Shown: positions 40,601 through 48,558 of the stretch, piece after piece
Position numbering within the stretch: position 1 is the stretch's first letter
How the letters are laid out: each line of letters begins with the position of its first letter
Assembly (NCBI RefSeq): GCF_014850955.1
Contig: NZ_JACXSS010000001.1
Coordinates: forward strand, 3,100,001-3,164,000
Length of the DNA stretch: 64,000 nucleotides
DNA from: Methylomonas albis
Lineage (GTDB): Bacteria; Pseudomonadota; Gammaproteobacteria; Methylococcales; Methylomonadaceae
Reading direction: 5' to 3'
Program-made: the position numbers and the translations under genes
Notes under the pieces: model-generated
The model's input: only the letters and a program-made list of their open reading frames with translations
Told to the model about the DNA's origin: nothing
Databases searched by the model: none

Positions 40601-41057
40601 GCCGCAAGGGTGCGTCGTGACTATCGACCCATTGGCATTCGTGGCGAATCATTTGCAATTCGGGAGTATGGAATTTTAGATCGGCTTGCTCCAGCTTGTA
40701 GCTGGGATGCAATTTCACGTCAGCCAAAGAAATTTTCAGCTTAGCGTCAGGCGGAATCGTCTGTCTCGCCGGAAAAAACGCCAACCGCGACGGATCCTGC
40801 CACCGCCACACGCCCTCCATGGCCGGTTCCAGTTGCGGAACACCTTCCTTCAGAGGCAAACTTTTGTCATCCGGTGGCGCGATGGCATCGGTAAAATTCA
40901 GTACCAACACCGGTGTCCAATGTTGATGATTCAACAGATATATCATCGGCGGAGCGACGCTTTTACTATCCTCTCGGCAACCGTTCAGTATCAATAACAG
41001 CCAGGCTAAGGCCACTAAACCGCTTAAAAATCCCTTGCGCAGCGAGATAGTTAACAT
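34605..41057 (-). CDS. Bacterial alpha-2-macroglobulin lipoprotein (YfhM-like, enlarged)
   Basis: 2150 residues from the ATG at 41057 (AAGGAAAAG upstream). The signal peptide ends in a lipobox (LLLILNGC), so it is anchored as a lipoprotein. Macroglobulin domains run through the length, with the MG2 signature FLFSDRGIYRPGDTLKIG near residue 940, and the thioester site YPYGCTEQITSQ near residue 1690. Such proteins trap proteases in the periplasm and are coupled to PBP1C repair of peptidoglycan. It is larger than E. coli YfhM (about 1650). An acidic low-complexity insert (about 740-795) contains a second CTEQ that is unlikely to form a thioester. pbpC lies downstream on the same strand after 456 bases. 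Confidence 0.93.
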   Translation of the reverse strand: MLTISLRKGFLSGLVALAWLLLILNGCREDSKSVAPPMIYLLNHQHWTPVLVLNFTDAIAPPDDKSLPLKEGVPQLEPAMEGVWRWQDPSRLAFFPARQTIPPDAKLKISLADVKLHPSYKLEQADLKFHTPELQMIRHECQWVDSHDAPLRRSLEFNLEFNYPLAHPAFSAAMANGTAIDIHASQGVRIKASSDQLLRPAEDSVIKASFKAGKVWLLAVNQAATEAELATGAECELPMIRGDWDKFDAPKAVIPSVTDIWANQYDGKISVRLRGTDLTESVKKTKAGEPVAGGVRIVPEMEGQWFYGESKGDGDLVFTPKAADALKPGQAYEVKLEQSAFPGLKFEKPQYSGYVTMPDLTVSVGNVRLYNDPIDAKIKRATATLTFNYPPQRDGLAAKTAVWSRRLPARTFQDAIGYELSYDDKNPKLAYLKTTALHLVDDPSEIKIVVDKGVVAQSGGEPSKQEAIGVLAVPSALDYLKIESLVVQSVIKQDDSIERLLVLKTNIALKDPAGLEKAVEVYVLPDCRIKNPARPKFCAEKDVTEWQSANQIDSDVIKLSTPVALKWRESDSEDPTVQHLSFAAPENSRLLVKVNKGIESLDGFKLSGDARYLQELGANQRELKILHEGALLSLSGNKQLGVTARGVQNVHVELQRVLPHNMHHVVHFTSGNFENPSFSLPIEHFAEKFGYDQALPSGKEMERQYFAVDFGRFTRDKGFPPRGLFILSVAEKKAESAQICTEQEPSETAESGNGESAEPTADDVEQGGDEQAATSGDCAATTDNGSDSISTDKRLVLLTDMGLLVKTASDGKQEVFVMSFRSGQPVAGAQVSLLGKNGVAVFSGKTDEQGKVGFPTTEGLIDEKTPTVYLAEKDGDLSFLPFNRSNRQLDVSRFDIDGLRDNADSLQAFLFSDRGIYRPGDTLKIGAILRKRDWSALPAGLPLKSVISDPENQEVWSKTLSFGAEGFEEIAWTSSAAGKTGTYRVELIVADKSKKSLGSTKVRIEEFQPDRLQVKTEIPAAPAKGWLSPDAAKAKVTVRNLFGTPAEGNSAKLQLTARPWSGQVPGYADYRFRRSATDSIPDVPQELGETKTNAQGEAVFDLPLASVAEPVYEIALAGEGFEKGSGRSVVAMTSALVSKQAYLLGYKPDGSLDYIAKDSTRKLDLLALGSDFQPRQAETLNAEIFETRYVSTLVKRSDGLYQYQSMQRQELRKTLPLALTKGVADLILPSDNPGRFYVIFKNTQGEELNRVDYTVAGAGNVTRNIEHNAELNLTLNKTEYQPGETLEVQIVAPYQGAGLITVEQDGVLTSQWFKTSTTASSQRVALPKNISGNAYLSVAFVRSLDSREIYMSPLSYGVVPFNISKQRYTQEIALKVPETVQPGKTLDVGYRVKEPTKLLLYAVDEGILQFAHYQNPAPLDYFFRKRALQVKSHQILDLILPDFALVQHLSAPGGDEDAQLGKYKNPFARKHKPPMAFWSGIIDAQPGEHSLAIPVPDYFNGKIRVIAVAANAGKLAVPVASSVASQAYVIQPQQPYVAAPGDEFDMGVLVANNSGAAGTLPLQVNIAAGDSLELLSPNPQTLTLAQGQDGTVRFHAKVKDNKLGPVDVHYQVSAAGKSADYREEISIRPSQPLLTTLQGGVLTIEEQRKGNVRQLDVKRDMYDAQRQVEFSVSMTPAAYLRGIVDYLKHYPYGCTEQITSQAFPAVVLGANPELGLSADDVQQLLGRSIHTLQTRQRHDGSFGYWTVADEGMPFYSMYATHMLMEAKERGHQVPDAMLERALGFADEYAQSRQYQFLQHDAKAYAFYLLARSGRNVAERLRAFEADLQAQSKSSGNAIASRSRFFIGAAYKLHHLDQNADRHFGEFQRQWKSSGLLPKDIQNNPEDLSLYLYLVGKHMPELIDSQDPQFGRYLLELGQDLVKQRMNSFRGSMALLGLGSLWTRFEQDQQKTFTVLAGTPLAQLALEGKTIKSIMLTPVLRPLEIRGEGSWNLYYQLSERGYDKAAPATAIVEKLSITRQLLNDKGEKVDHIGLQDKLYVRVGLHPDRAMKDVAVVMLIPGGFEIDLSEQGLAERKSLPIDKKPLWQPDYIDVQEDRLVMFGALDGGEKYFEFRLKPLNSGAYKVPPVFAEGMYDSEILFRGLGDVVKVEE

Positions 41058-41476
41058 CGACTTTTCCTTTTGATCTACTTTGGAGAGCGCCTTTTTCCCC
41101 AACAACATAACACTGAGGTGGACAGGCTAACGACTGGCCGGACACTTCTGAAAATCCGTGCGCATACGCCATCGCCGCGCAGGGGACTCACAAACCGTGC
41201 CTATTGGCCGACAAGCATAGACCATCCGTTATTTTTGTCGCCAAACGAATTTTGCTGACCTGCAATGGTGCCGCCGAAAGAGAAGTTCAGCGACTGTGAC
41301 ACCATGTTTACTCGTGTCTTTGGAATCCTTGCCGAACGTTACCCACCGAAAATTTTCACAATTTCTGCCAGACCAAAGCCGGTATTTTTCAATCATTGTG
41401 TCAAAACCCACCTAGGTCGTGACACAACAATCAAATAGCCTCGTTCAATCAATTTCCATTGATCCTAAACTTGGCA
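41058..41476. other. Intergenic, nothing recognised
   Basis: About 420 bases between the 3' end of the receptor gene's downstream side and the macroglobulin start. A 60-codon frame at 41229-41411 on the - strand has no ribosome site or family. The macroglobulin promoter should be here. Confidence 0.3.
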
Positions 41477-43876
41477 TCAGAACTTGATCGTCAAGCCCAC
41501 AAACGCCGAACGGCCCATCCCGGCAATGTTTCTACCCCAAGGCACCGTGACGTTGGCCGGCGCAGTTGGATTCATGCCATAGCGGTCACCCAGATAGGCA
41601 CCTGCCAAGGGATGGTAATACTGCTTGTCCAACACGTTATCCAGACCCACATCAAAACGCACTTTGCCCCATTCGTAGCCGGTGCGGGCATTTAACAAAA
41701 TATACGCCGCCGTCTCGGTTTCGTTGCGGATGGCCTGCACGTCGTCCTTGCCGTCGACAAACTGCATTTCTATCGCGCTTTGCCAAGTGTTCAAACGGTG
41801 ATCCAAACTCAGCTTCATGTTAAACGGCATGATGTGATAGAGGTTACCGCCATCCATGCGCTCGCCGCGCACATAACTCATGGTGGTGTGGGCGGCAAAT
41901 TCACCGACGGTTGAGTCTTTGTAAATCCGTGTCCGGCCGGACACGTCCATCCCCCACAATCGGGCGTCGTGATTGGCATATTGCAGATAGACGAAGCTGT
42001 TGGTGGCGGTTTGCGGTGTGGCTTTGCAACCGCTGGCTGCGGCCGTCGAGGCACTGACGCAACGGTCGGCATCGATGAAGTTGTTCACGTAGGTAAAATA
42101 CGGCGTAGCATTCACTTCCCAAAGATTGTTTTTCGGTTCGTGAAACGCGGCCGTCAAACTGACGGTATGCGCGGTTTCCTCGGTCAAATCCATATTGCCC
42201 ACGTAGCCGTTGCCGTCGCCGTGCCAGCCTATCATCGCCATGTCCATATTGCGCGCGCCCCAGACATAGCGCTCGTATAAATTAGGCGCGCGGTTTTTCC
42301 GGGCGTATCCCAATTCGTATTGACTGATGTCGTTGGGGGTGAATTGCACCAGAGCGGTCACGTCGAAAGTGTCGTTACTCCGTTCGCGGTCGCGGGCATT
42401 GAAGGCATTCGCAGCATTTAAAGCGGTAATCGCCCCAGCTCTATCCACCGTACGAGTCTGACCGGTGTTGATCAAATCGGGGTTGTAGGGTTGAACCTCA
42501 CCGGTATTGGTGGTGGTGTGATCGTAACGTAGACCCAACAAGCTGCGCCATTTGGCATCCCAATTGGCTTCCCACTCGCCAAAAAAACCCACCCGGTCGC
42601 GTTCGCCATTATTGATATTCAGATAGGCTTCCGGCGCCATCATCCAATAGGCACTGCGGACATCGGTATTATTGGCAGCGATACTGGTATTGGTGTGCAC
42701 CGCCGGCCAGTAATCGTTGATTTTGTTGCTGTGATATTCGTTGCCGATCCGGAAAGTGTCGCGCTTGTTGAATGGAATTTCCGCCTGGATTTTATACCCC
42801 AGGTTGCGGCCACGGGTTTCCATCGGCATTTGATCGTTGGGCGGCGCAAAGGTGCCGCCGCTAGCCGTGCCATCCAGAAACTGGCTGTGTTTGTCCTCAC
42901 CAATGTCCATGCTGTGCTGGGTGCTTTCGAAATAGAATTTGCTCTCCAGCGAACCCCAATCGAAACTGCCTTTGTGCATGATGTTGCCGAAGATGCTGTC
43001 GTTGTTGGTCAAATCCATCCGCTGATTCGGGAAGCCCTGGAACGGAATATGCTGCTGACCACCATGGATCACCAGCAAATGTTTATCGGATTTGAACGAC
43101 AAGGCGGCCGAGTGGTTTTGGTTTTCGTAAGCGGTGGATTTAACGATCTGGCCGTTGCCGTCGTTGTAATTCATGCTCTCGGTGTGCGACCCCGTGTAGT
43201 CCAGTCGCACATTTTGCGTCGCCACGCCGGCAGCGATGCTTCCGCCGAAGGCATCGCCGTTGCTGCGGTAAAACGACGACACGCTGCCGTCCAGCAAAAT
43301 ATCCTTGCCCGGCTCGGCAAATACCGGATCGGGCGTTTGCACGGAAATCGTGCCGCCGATGCTGTCGCCACCCAGGCTCACCGGCGTTACACCGGTCAAA
43401 ATGGTGATCTTGCCGATATTGCTGCGGTCGATATACGACAGCGGCGGATTCATATGATTGGCGCAAGCCGAGGTCAGCGTCATACCATTGATGTCGATTT
43501 TCACCCGGTCGTCGTTTAAGCCATGTATCACCGGCAAACTGGAGACGCCGCCGGCACCGTATAAACTCACCCCCGGCGTATCTTCCAGCAGTTTGGCCGT
43601 ATCGCTGACCGCCGCGCGCTTGCTGGTAAGAATATCCGCTTCCATGTCTGAAGCGTTTAAGGCCTTTACCCCTGGAAACTTGTCGGTGACGATGACTTTT
43701 TCCAGTACCACTTCATCAGCCAGGGAGTTTTCGATTGTGTCATCGGCGTTAACCGCCGAGGTAAAGCCGAGAGGCAGCATGCCAGTCGCCAACAAACCCA
43801 ATAAGCCGAGACCTGTTGTTACTGACGAGGGAGCATGCAGGACCGTTTGCTGATTGTCTACGCAGATTTTTTTCAT
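41477..43876 (-). CDS. TonB-dependent receptor, OprC/NosA-like, putative copper receptor
   Basis: 799 residues from the ATG at 43876 behind AAAGGCGAATT. A signal region (about 20-44), a plug domain with the TonB-box-like EKVIVTD and VIHGLNDDRVKIDINGM, then the plug segment SACANHMNPPLSYIDRSN near residue 135, and a 22-strand barrel ending in VGLTIKF. The CxxxM motif followed by NPPLSY resembles the copper-binding plug site of Pseudomonas OprC. Copper import is therefore inferred; zinc or another ligand is possible. The two internal cysteines in the barrel (CVSAS and GCKAT, about 630-645) are unusual. It is monocistronic with a long AT-rich upstream region. Confidence 0.85.
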   Translation of the reverse strand: MKKICVDNQQTVLHAPSSVTTGLGLLGLLATGMLPLGFTSAVNADDTIENSLADEVVLEKVIVTDKFPGVKALNASDMEADILTSKRAAVSDTAKLLEDTPGVSLYGAGGVSSLPVIHGLNDDRVKIDINGMTLTSACANHMNPPLSYIDRSNIGKITILTGVTPVSLGGDSIGGTISVQTPDPVFAEPGKDILLDGSVSSFYRSNGDAFGGSIAAGVATQNVRLDYTGSHTESMNYNDGNGQIVKSTAYENQNHSAALSFKSDKHLLVIHGGQQHIPFQGFPNQRMDLTNNDSIFGNIMHKGSFDWGSLESKFYFESTQHSMDIGEDKHSQFLDGTASGGTFAPPNDQMPMETRGRNLGYKIQAEIPFNKRDTFRIGNEYHSNKINDYWPAVHTNTSIAANNTDVRSAYWMMAPEAYLNINNGERDRVGFFGEWEANWDAKWRSLLGLRYDHTTTNTGEVQPYNPDLINTGQTRTVDRAGAITALNAANAFNARDRERSNDTFDVTALVQFTPNDISQYELGYARKNRAPNLYERYVWGARNMDMAMIGWHGDGNGYVGNMDLTEETAHTVSLTAAFHEPKNNLWEVNATPYFTYVNNFIDADRCVSASTAAASGCKATPQTATNSFVYLQYANHDARLWGMDVSGRTRIYKDSTVGEFAAHTTMSYVRGERMDGGNLYHIMPFNMKLSLDHRLNTWQSAIEMQFVDGKDDVQAIRNETETAAYILLNARTGYEWGKVRFDVGLDNVLDKQYYHPLAGAYLGDRYGMNPTAPANVTVPWGRNIAGMGRSAFVGLTIKF

Positions 43877-44295
43877 AATTCGCCTTTCGAAAGTCAAAAA
43901 TAACTTCAATTTGCTATTGGCACGAGCAACGATCATTAAGATCTTTCCGCCCTTGAAACCGTCAAAAAAGCTGGAAATCTGTAAACTGATCGAACAGTTT
44001 TAAAACCGGCAGCGGCCGGAAGCGTGAGCTTGCCAATGAGCTATACCAAATTAAAGCAAACTATATTGTAATATTAGAATTATTTAATTCAAGTTATTGA
44101 ACTATGTTATTTAACAGAATAGTTGATTACTTTCAATCTCTTACATCTAAATTACAATACTTATAAAAATAGCGTCAGCAGCAATTTATCCAACATGGGA
44201 AGCCAAAGAGCCGATGTTGGCGTTAAGTTTTGCGGTAACTCGCTGCCGCCACTTACAATAGTCACCATTTAGCCATTAACTTTTGAGAACACTCT
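43877..44295. promoter_or_regulatory. AT-rich divergent promoter region
   Basis: The stretch 44045-44175 is very AT-rich and separates the receptor gene from the divergent DUF1289 gene. Several TATAAT-like hexamers occur on both strands. A convincing Fur or CueR/CsoR-type operator could not be picked out by eye. Confidence 0.35.
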
Positions 44296-44502
44296 ATGAA
44301 ATACCAACCTTGTATCGACCAATGCACATCCGAAGGCACCCACTGCGGCGGTTGCGGCAGATCGCATCAGGAAATCACCGACACCAAAAAATTGGTGACA
44401 TCGGTCGTGGAGTTTATCCGAGAGCATGACTACGAAAATCCCGAAGACTTTGTGGAACGGATCAGTAAAAGCATTTTGAAAAAGCTGCAAAAAACCGCCT
44501 GA
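44296..44502 (+). CDS. DUF1289-family cysteine-rich small protein
   Basis: 68 residues. Four cysteines lie in a compact N-terminal pattern (PCIDQCTSEGTHCGGCGRS), the DUF1289 signature, probably a small zinc or Fe-S knuckle. The C-terminal half is a charged amphipathic helix (NPEDFVERISKSILKKLQK) not seen in the shortest family members. Function unknown. It is divergent from the OprC-like receptor and ends 50 bases before a strong terminator. Confidence 0.75.
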   Translation: MKYQPCIDQCTSEGTHCGGCGRSHQEITDTKKLVTSVVEFIREHDYENPEDFVERISKSILKKLQKTA

Positions 44503-44552
44503 CCGTTGGGAATTGATTGCCACCCACATCACTAAGAAACGGTCAGTCAAAA

Positions 44553-44577
44553 AAAAACGCCCTTAGCGGGCGTTTTT
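44553..44577. terminator. Bidirectional Rho-independent terminator
   Basis: AAAAACGCCC and GGGCGTTTTT form a perfect 10-bp stem around TTAGC, with A and T tracts at the two sides. It sits between the convergent DUF1289 gene and the exported-protein gene ending at 44603 and should stop transcripts from both. Confidence 0.92.
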
Positions 44578-44602
44578 GCTATCCAAGCCTTGCAACTGGC
44601 AA

Positions 44603-45166
44603 TCAAGCTTTACGCTTCTTCATACCGACAAATCCCGCCAGCACCGTTCCAAACAACCAAACTGCCCCAGGAACCGGCACGGCGGCCGGGGTTACCGACA
44701 CCAAGTCGTAGCTATAAGATGTCGCGTTGCTGGCTTTATCGAATACCGCGCCACCGAAGCCGCCAAAGCCCATGCCGCTGTAATAATCAAAGCCGGTGGT
44801 GCCAAAATAGTTGGAGGCTATCAGTTCCTGTTGCGCGCCGTGGATCTCGTCGCCAAGGTAAGGGCTGCCGAGGTTGTAAACCATCACCGATAATTCGGCC
44901 AGATTGTGGGTGAACGCACCAACAATAGAGTTACCGGAAAACGATAAAGAAAACGCCGATATTTCGTTGAAATTCATTCCCCAAACGGCACTTCCCACAT
45001 TAATCTGCCCGGAGTTATTGGCATCATTGACGGTAAAACTACCGGAAATCGTCGCCCCGTCGTCAAAACCGGTTTGCACAAAATTGTAAACCGCCGCGTT
45101 CGCGCCGGGCGCCAATAGCCAGGCAGCAACCGCCAAGGCCAGCTTTAAAGATTTAGTTGTCATCAT
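44603..45166 (-). CDS. Exported protein with PEP-CTERM-type (VPVPGA) sorting tag
   Basis: 187 residues. Signal peptide about residues 6-24 (ending GANA), a beta-rich body of about 130 residues (VYNFVQTGFDDGATISGSF at the start of the mature part), and a C-terminal tag VPVPGAVWLFGTVLAGFVG followed by KKRKA. The body resembles other PEP-CTERM proteins of unknown role. It begins 6 bases after the upstream exported gene, so the two are one operon. No exosortase gene is in this window. Confidence 0.8.
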   Translation of the reverse strand: MMTTKSLKLALAVAAWLLAPGANAAVYNFVQTGFDDGATISGSFTVNDANNSGQINVGSAVWGMNFNEISAFSLSFSGNSIVGAFTHNLAELSVMVYNLGSPYLGDEIHGAQQELIASNYFGTTGFDYYSGMGFGGFGGAVFDKASNATSYSYDLVSVTPAAVPVPGAVWLFGTVLAGFVGMKKRKA

Positions 45167-45172
45167 CAGACC

Positions 45173-45631
45173 TTATTGCGCAGGTGTGGAGGGCAGGAAC
45201 GGAGAGAAACGGGTACCGGCGGAAGTACCCAGTAAGCCAAAATTATTGGTCCATTGACCGATAAACGACTGTTTGTCCGGGGTAAATTGCAAATCAAAGA
45301 ATGATTGCACAGTGACATTAGGCGCCGGCGAGAAGTCTAATTGCGCCACAGCCGAGCAATCGGTGTTCATGGTGGCGGTGCCGCTTACCGGGCCGGAGAA
45401 ACCCGGCGTGATCACCCCGCTTTGCGTGGTAGTGAATGCGCAAGAACCACCTACTACACCGTTTAGAACCGTAATTTCGCAACGTCCTGTATGCAGATTA
45501 GCCAGCGCCACGCTGTTTTGATATAGCACATAACTGCCGTTCAAATTAGCGGCGCTACAACCTGGTGCGGCTTGAACTTGGCTAGACAGCCCCAGCGTGG
45601 CAGCGAGCAATAGATATTTAACGTTTTTCAT
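45173..45631 (-). CDS. Secreted hypothetical protein
   Basis: 152 residues with a clear signal peptide (LLLAATLGLSSQVQAAPG) and a mature beta-rich domain with four cysteines (GCSAANLNGSYVLYQ; GRCEITVLN; GGSCAF; NTDCSAVAQLDF). The pattern of an LNGSY opening and repeated Cys-containing strands is common in uncharacterised exported proteins. First gene of a two-gene unit with the VPVPGA-tagged protein. Confidence 0.75.
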   Translation of the reverse strand: MKNVKYLLLAATLGLSSQVQAAPGCSAANLNGSYVLYQNSVALANLHTGRCEITVLNGVVGGSCAFTTTQSGVITPGFSGPVSGTATMNTDCSAVAQLDFSPAPNVTVQSFFDLQFTPDKQSFIGQWTNNFGLLGTSAGTRFSPFLPSTPAQ

Positions 45632-45951
45632 CGTGTCCTCTCGAAAATCTTGATAGTTATTTTGTCATTGGCGAATTACCCCTAACCATTCCTGCTGATT
45701 GCGTTTCCGCGCAATGTGAGGCTTAAGTAGTTAAGCAACCCAAAAACCAACTATCAATCCTTATGCCACCGATTTAATAAGACATATAAAACATAAAGAT
45801 AGGAAAAGCGCGCATCTAACTCGTCCGGCAAAGCAGACGGATTTAAAATGATTTATGATAAAAGTTAGTGTTATGTCACAAATTATTGTAAAAGTAAGTC
45901 GTATGCCCAACCGAGGCGGGCAAATCCTCTAGGCCAAGGACACTTCAGGAC
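45632..45951. other. Divergent intergenic region
   Basis: 320 bases between the exported pair and the AraC-type regulator. AT-rich near 45770-45900, where promoters for both directions may lie. No operator was identified. Confidence 0.3.
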
Positions 45952-46914
45952 ATGACCGACACAAAAAAGGCGGGATACAAAAGGCTGAGCAGTAACGAGC
46001 TGTCCATGCAGCCCGGTCCGCAACAACATTGCTGGCGTCAATCCTTGCCTTCTCAGCTCGGCGAGGGCAGATCGCTGATTTTTCAGCTCGATCCCTCCCT
46101 AAGTTACATAGAAACGACCTATCAACCCCTGCACGATCTGGCGATCACCAGCAAAATCGATTTCGCCGAGCCGCGGCTGGTAGTAACTCTTGGGATAACT
46201 GGTCACACCCGCTTCATCGACAGCGAGAAGCATGAGCTGACATTCAGCGAAGGCAATACCACAATTACCAGTTTCGACAGCAGTAACGGCGAACGCCAAT
46301 ACCAAGCGAATAAACCCATAAAGCAATTGCGTTTTTCAATCGGCAAGCGCTGGATGGACCGCTATTTGGGCGAAAATGAATCAGCGTTTTTCTTCCAGAA
46401 AAATGCCTTGCAACTTTTAAGCTGCCGGCCAAGCCAGAATCAAAGCATTATTGCTGCCCGGCAATTGCTCGGATGCGACCTCAGCGCCCCTTTGGCACCG
46501 CTAACATTAAACGGCCATGTCATGACGATACTGGCTAGCGAACTTAGCGGACTCTGCCAACCTGCAAAATACGGCTATTCCAGATTCGATGAAGCCAGCC
46601 GGCACATAGCTGACCAAGCCCGCGAGATCCTCGAACTGCATTACCAAGATCCGCCATCGTTGGAAAACCTGGCAAAAACTCTGGGCATTACCCCATTCAA
46701 GTTAAAAAATCTGTTCCAGCATTATTTTAATAATACCCCTTACGGCGTCGTCACCGAGATCAGGATGCGGCATGCCTATCGCACACTGGCGTCAACTCGG
46801 CAACCGATCAGTTTGGTAGCGGAGATGGTAGGTTACCGGCACGCCAGCAACTTCAGCCTGGCTTTTAGTAAATATTTCGGCGTCTCACCCAAGCAAATTT
46901 CCAAGAAACGCTGA
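45952..46914 (+). CDS. AraC-family transcriptional regulator, PchR-like
   Basis: 320 residues. The C-terminal about 100 residues are two helix-turn-helix units (LENLAKTLGITPFKLKNLF; ISLVAEMVGYRHASNFSLAF). The N-terminal domain has the PchR-type pattern (LVVTLGITGHTRFI, then GERQYQANKPIKQLRFSIG), the kind that binds a siderophore. Close to an Nramp-like transporter and a siderophore receptor, a role in metal-uptake control is likely but the ligand is unknown. ATG at 45952. Confidence 0.82.
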   Translation: MTDTKKAGYKRLSSNELSMQPGPQQHCWRQSLPSQLGEGRSLIFQLDPSLSYIETTYQPLHDLAITSKIDFAEPRLVVTLGITGHTRFIDSEKHELTFSEGNTTITSFDSSNGERQYQANKPIKQLRFSIGKRWMDRYLGENESAFFFQKNALQLLSCRPSQNQSIIAARQLLGCDLSAPLAPLTLNGHVMTILASELSGLCQPAKYGYSRFDEASRHIADQAREILELHYQDPPSLENLAKTLGITPFKLKNLFQHYFNNTPYGVVTEIRMRHAYRTLASTRQPISLVAEMVGYRHASNFSLAFSKYFGVSPKQISKKR

Positions 46915-47036
46915 AAACCCCTGCTTCCCCAATTTCCACCAGTAACCATCCACCGGATTGTTAAACGGATTTGCCAAATCCAGGCAAATTTGCGGAAATG
47001 GCGGCTTTTCCAATAAAGCTTTCATTTTTGCAAACC

Positions 47037-48461
47037 ATGAACAACACCGACCTACACGCCCTCCCCCGCCACACTGTTCCCGCCTTCCCTGGCTGGTGGA
47101 AAGCACTTGGCCCTGGCGTGGTGTGGATGGCCTTGGCACAAGGCAGCGGCGAGTTGATCTGGTGGCCGTACATGATTGCCAAATACGGCCTGACTTTCTT
47201 ATGGTTGCTGGTCCCGGCCTGTTTGCTGCAATATCCGTTGAACCTGGAAATCGGCCGCTACACCCTGCTGACCGGCGAAAGCATCTTCCACGGCTTTATT
47301 CGCTTGCATCGCGGCTTTGGGATCTTTTTGTGGCTGCTGATGACCGTGTCCTTCTTGTGGTTTGGTGCCTTTGCCTCGGCCGGCGGCACCGCAATGGCCG
47401 AGCTGACGCACTGGCCGACCGGCTGGACGCAACGCGGGCAAAGCTTGTTTTGGGGCTACACCTCGATTGCGGTGTTCGTTTCGGCCATTCTCGCCAGCGG
47501 CGTGGTTTACACCTTAATAGAACGCTTCATGAAACTGGTCGCGGTAGTCACCGTGGTGGGGCTGTTATCCGCATGTTTACAAAGCGATGTGTTAAAGGCG
47601 CTGCCGGAATTTAGCCTCGGCCTGCTCGGCCCGGTCGGCGAGATGCCGCGCCCCTGGGATAGCGGCGATGCCAGCAAACTATTGACTGCTATTACCTTTG
47701 CAGGGCTAGGCGGCTTCTGGATTTTGTTTTATTCCTACTGGTTGCGCGATAAAGGCGCCGGCATGGCTGGACGAGTTGGCCGCATCACCGGCTTGGGCGG
47801 CTCAGAAGAAGCAGTATTGAGTGACGGTTTCCTGCCGGCCGACGACGCGGAGAGCGCGAAGAATTGGTCGACCTGGCGGCGGTTTTTAAGCGCGGATATT
47901 TTGGTCGGCATTATCGGCAATCTACTCACCACGCTAATGACCTGCCTGCTGGCTTATGCGCTGTTGTTTCCAAAAGGTTTATTACCGCAAGAATACGAAC
48001 TGGCGGTGGTGCAAAGCCAGTTCTTTGCAGTGAGTTGGGGCGAGATCGGCCGCTTACTGTTTTTGGTGGTGGCAGCCGCCTTTTTAACCGACACCTGGCT
48101 AGCCACCGCCGACGCCGTCAGCCGTATCCAAACCGATATTATATTGACCTTGTTTCCGAGCAGCCGCCGTCTGCCGGCCCGACGCTGGTATTACATCTTT
48201 TTGGGCTTGTTGACTATCATCACCTCACTGACCATGCAACTCGACGCCCCCGGCCCACTGATTTTAACCAGCGCCATCATCGGCTTTGGCGGCACAATCA
48301 TGTTTCCGGTAGCGCTGTATCTGCTCAACCATAAACTGCTGCCACCGCATTTGCCGGCATGGGCTAGACCTAAAGGTAAACCTTGGTTGTTGGGTTTAAG
48401 CTTTGTGGTGTATGTGCTGTTGGCCGTTTTGTATTTAAACGCCACGCTCAAACTAGGGTAG
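47037..48461 (+). CDS. Nramp-related divalent metal or Mg transporter
   Basis: About 474 residues with 11 or so membrane helices. The N-terminal helix reads ALGPGVVWMALAQGSGELIW, at the place where true Nramp proteins have the DPGN metal-binding motif; here it is absent. This places the protein with the divergent Nramp-related group that includes magnesium transporters and uncharacterised paralogues, so Mn/Fe transport should not be assumed. Start is uncertain: ATG 47037, ATG 46998 or TTG 46971; none has a strong ribosome site. Confidence 0.75.
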   Translation: MNNTDLHALPRHTVPAFPGWWKALGPGVVWMALAQGSGELIWWPYMIAKYGLTFLWLLVPACLLQYPLNLEIGRYTLLTGESIFHGFIRLHRGFGIFLWLLMTVSFLWFGAFASAGGTAMAELTHWPTGWTQRGQSLFWGYTSIAVFVSAILASGVVYTLIERFMKLVAVVTVVGLLSACLQSDVLKALPEFSLGLLGPVGEMPRPWDSGDASKLLTAITFAGLGGFWILFYSYWLRDKGAGMAGRVGRITGLGGSEEAVLSDGFLPADDAESAKNWSTWRRFLSADILVGIIGNLLTTLMTCLLAYALLFPKGLLPQEYELAVVQSQFFAVSWGEIGRLLFLVVAAAFLTDTWLATADAVSRIQTDIILTLFPSSRRLPARRWYYIFLGLLTIITSLTMQLDAPGPLILTSAIIGFGGTIMFPVALYLLNHKLLPPHLPAWARPKGKPWLLGLSFVVYVLLAVLYLNATLKLG

Positions 48462-48558
48462 TGTGGCGCTGGCTCAAACAACCAACAGGCCACCGCAGGA
48501 AAAATAATTTTTTCCGGGTAACCTGCTATTTCCTTCATGCACCACAAGGCCACTATTT

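Noticed and set aside
41229-41411. 60-codon minus-strand gene
   Set aside because: No family and no start signals.
43937-44200. Fur box in the receptor upstream region
   Set aside because: The AT-rich DNA gives many weak matches but no convincing 19-base palindrome.
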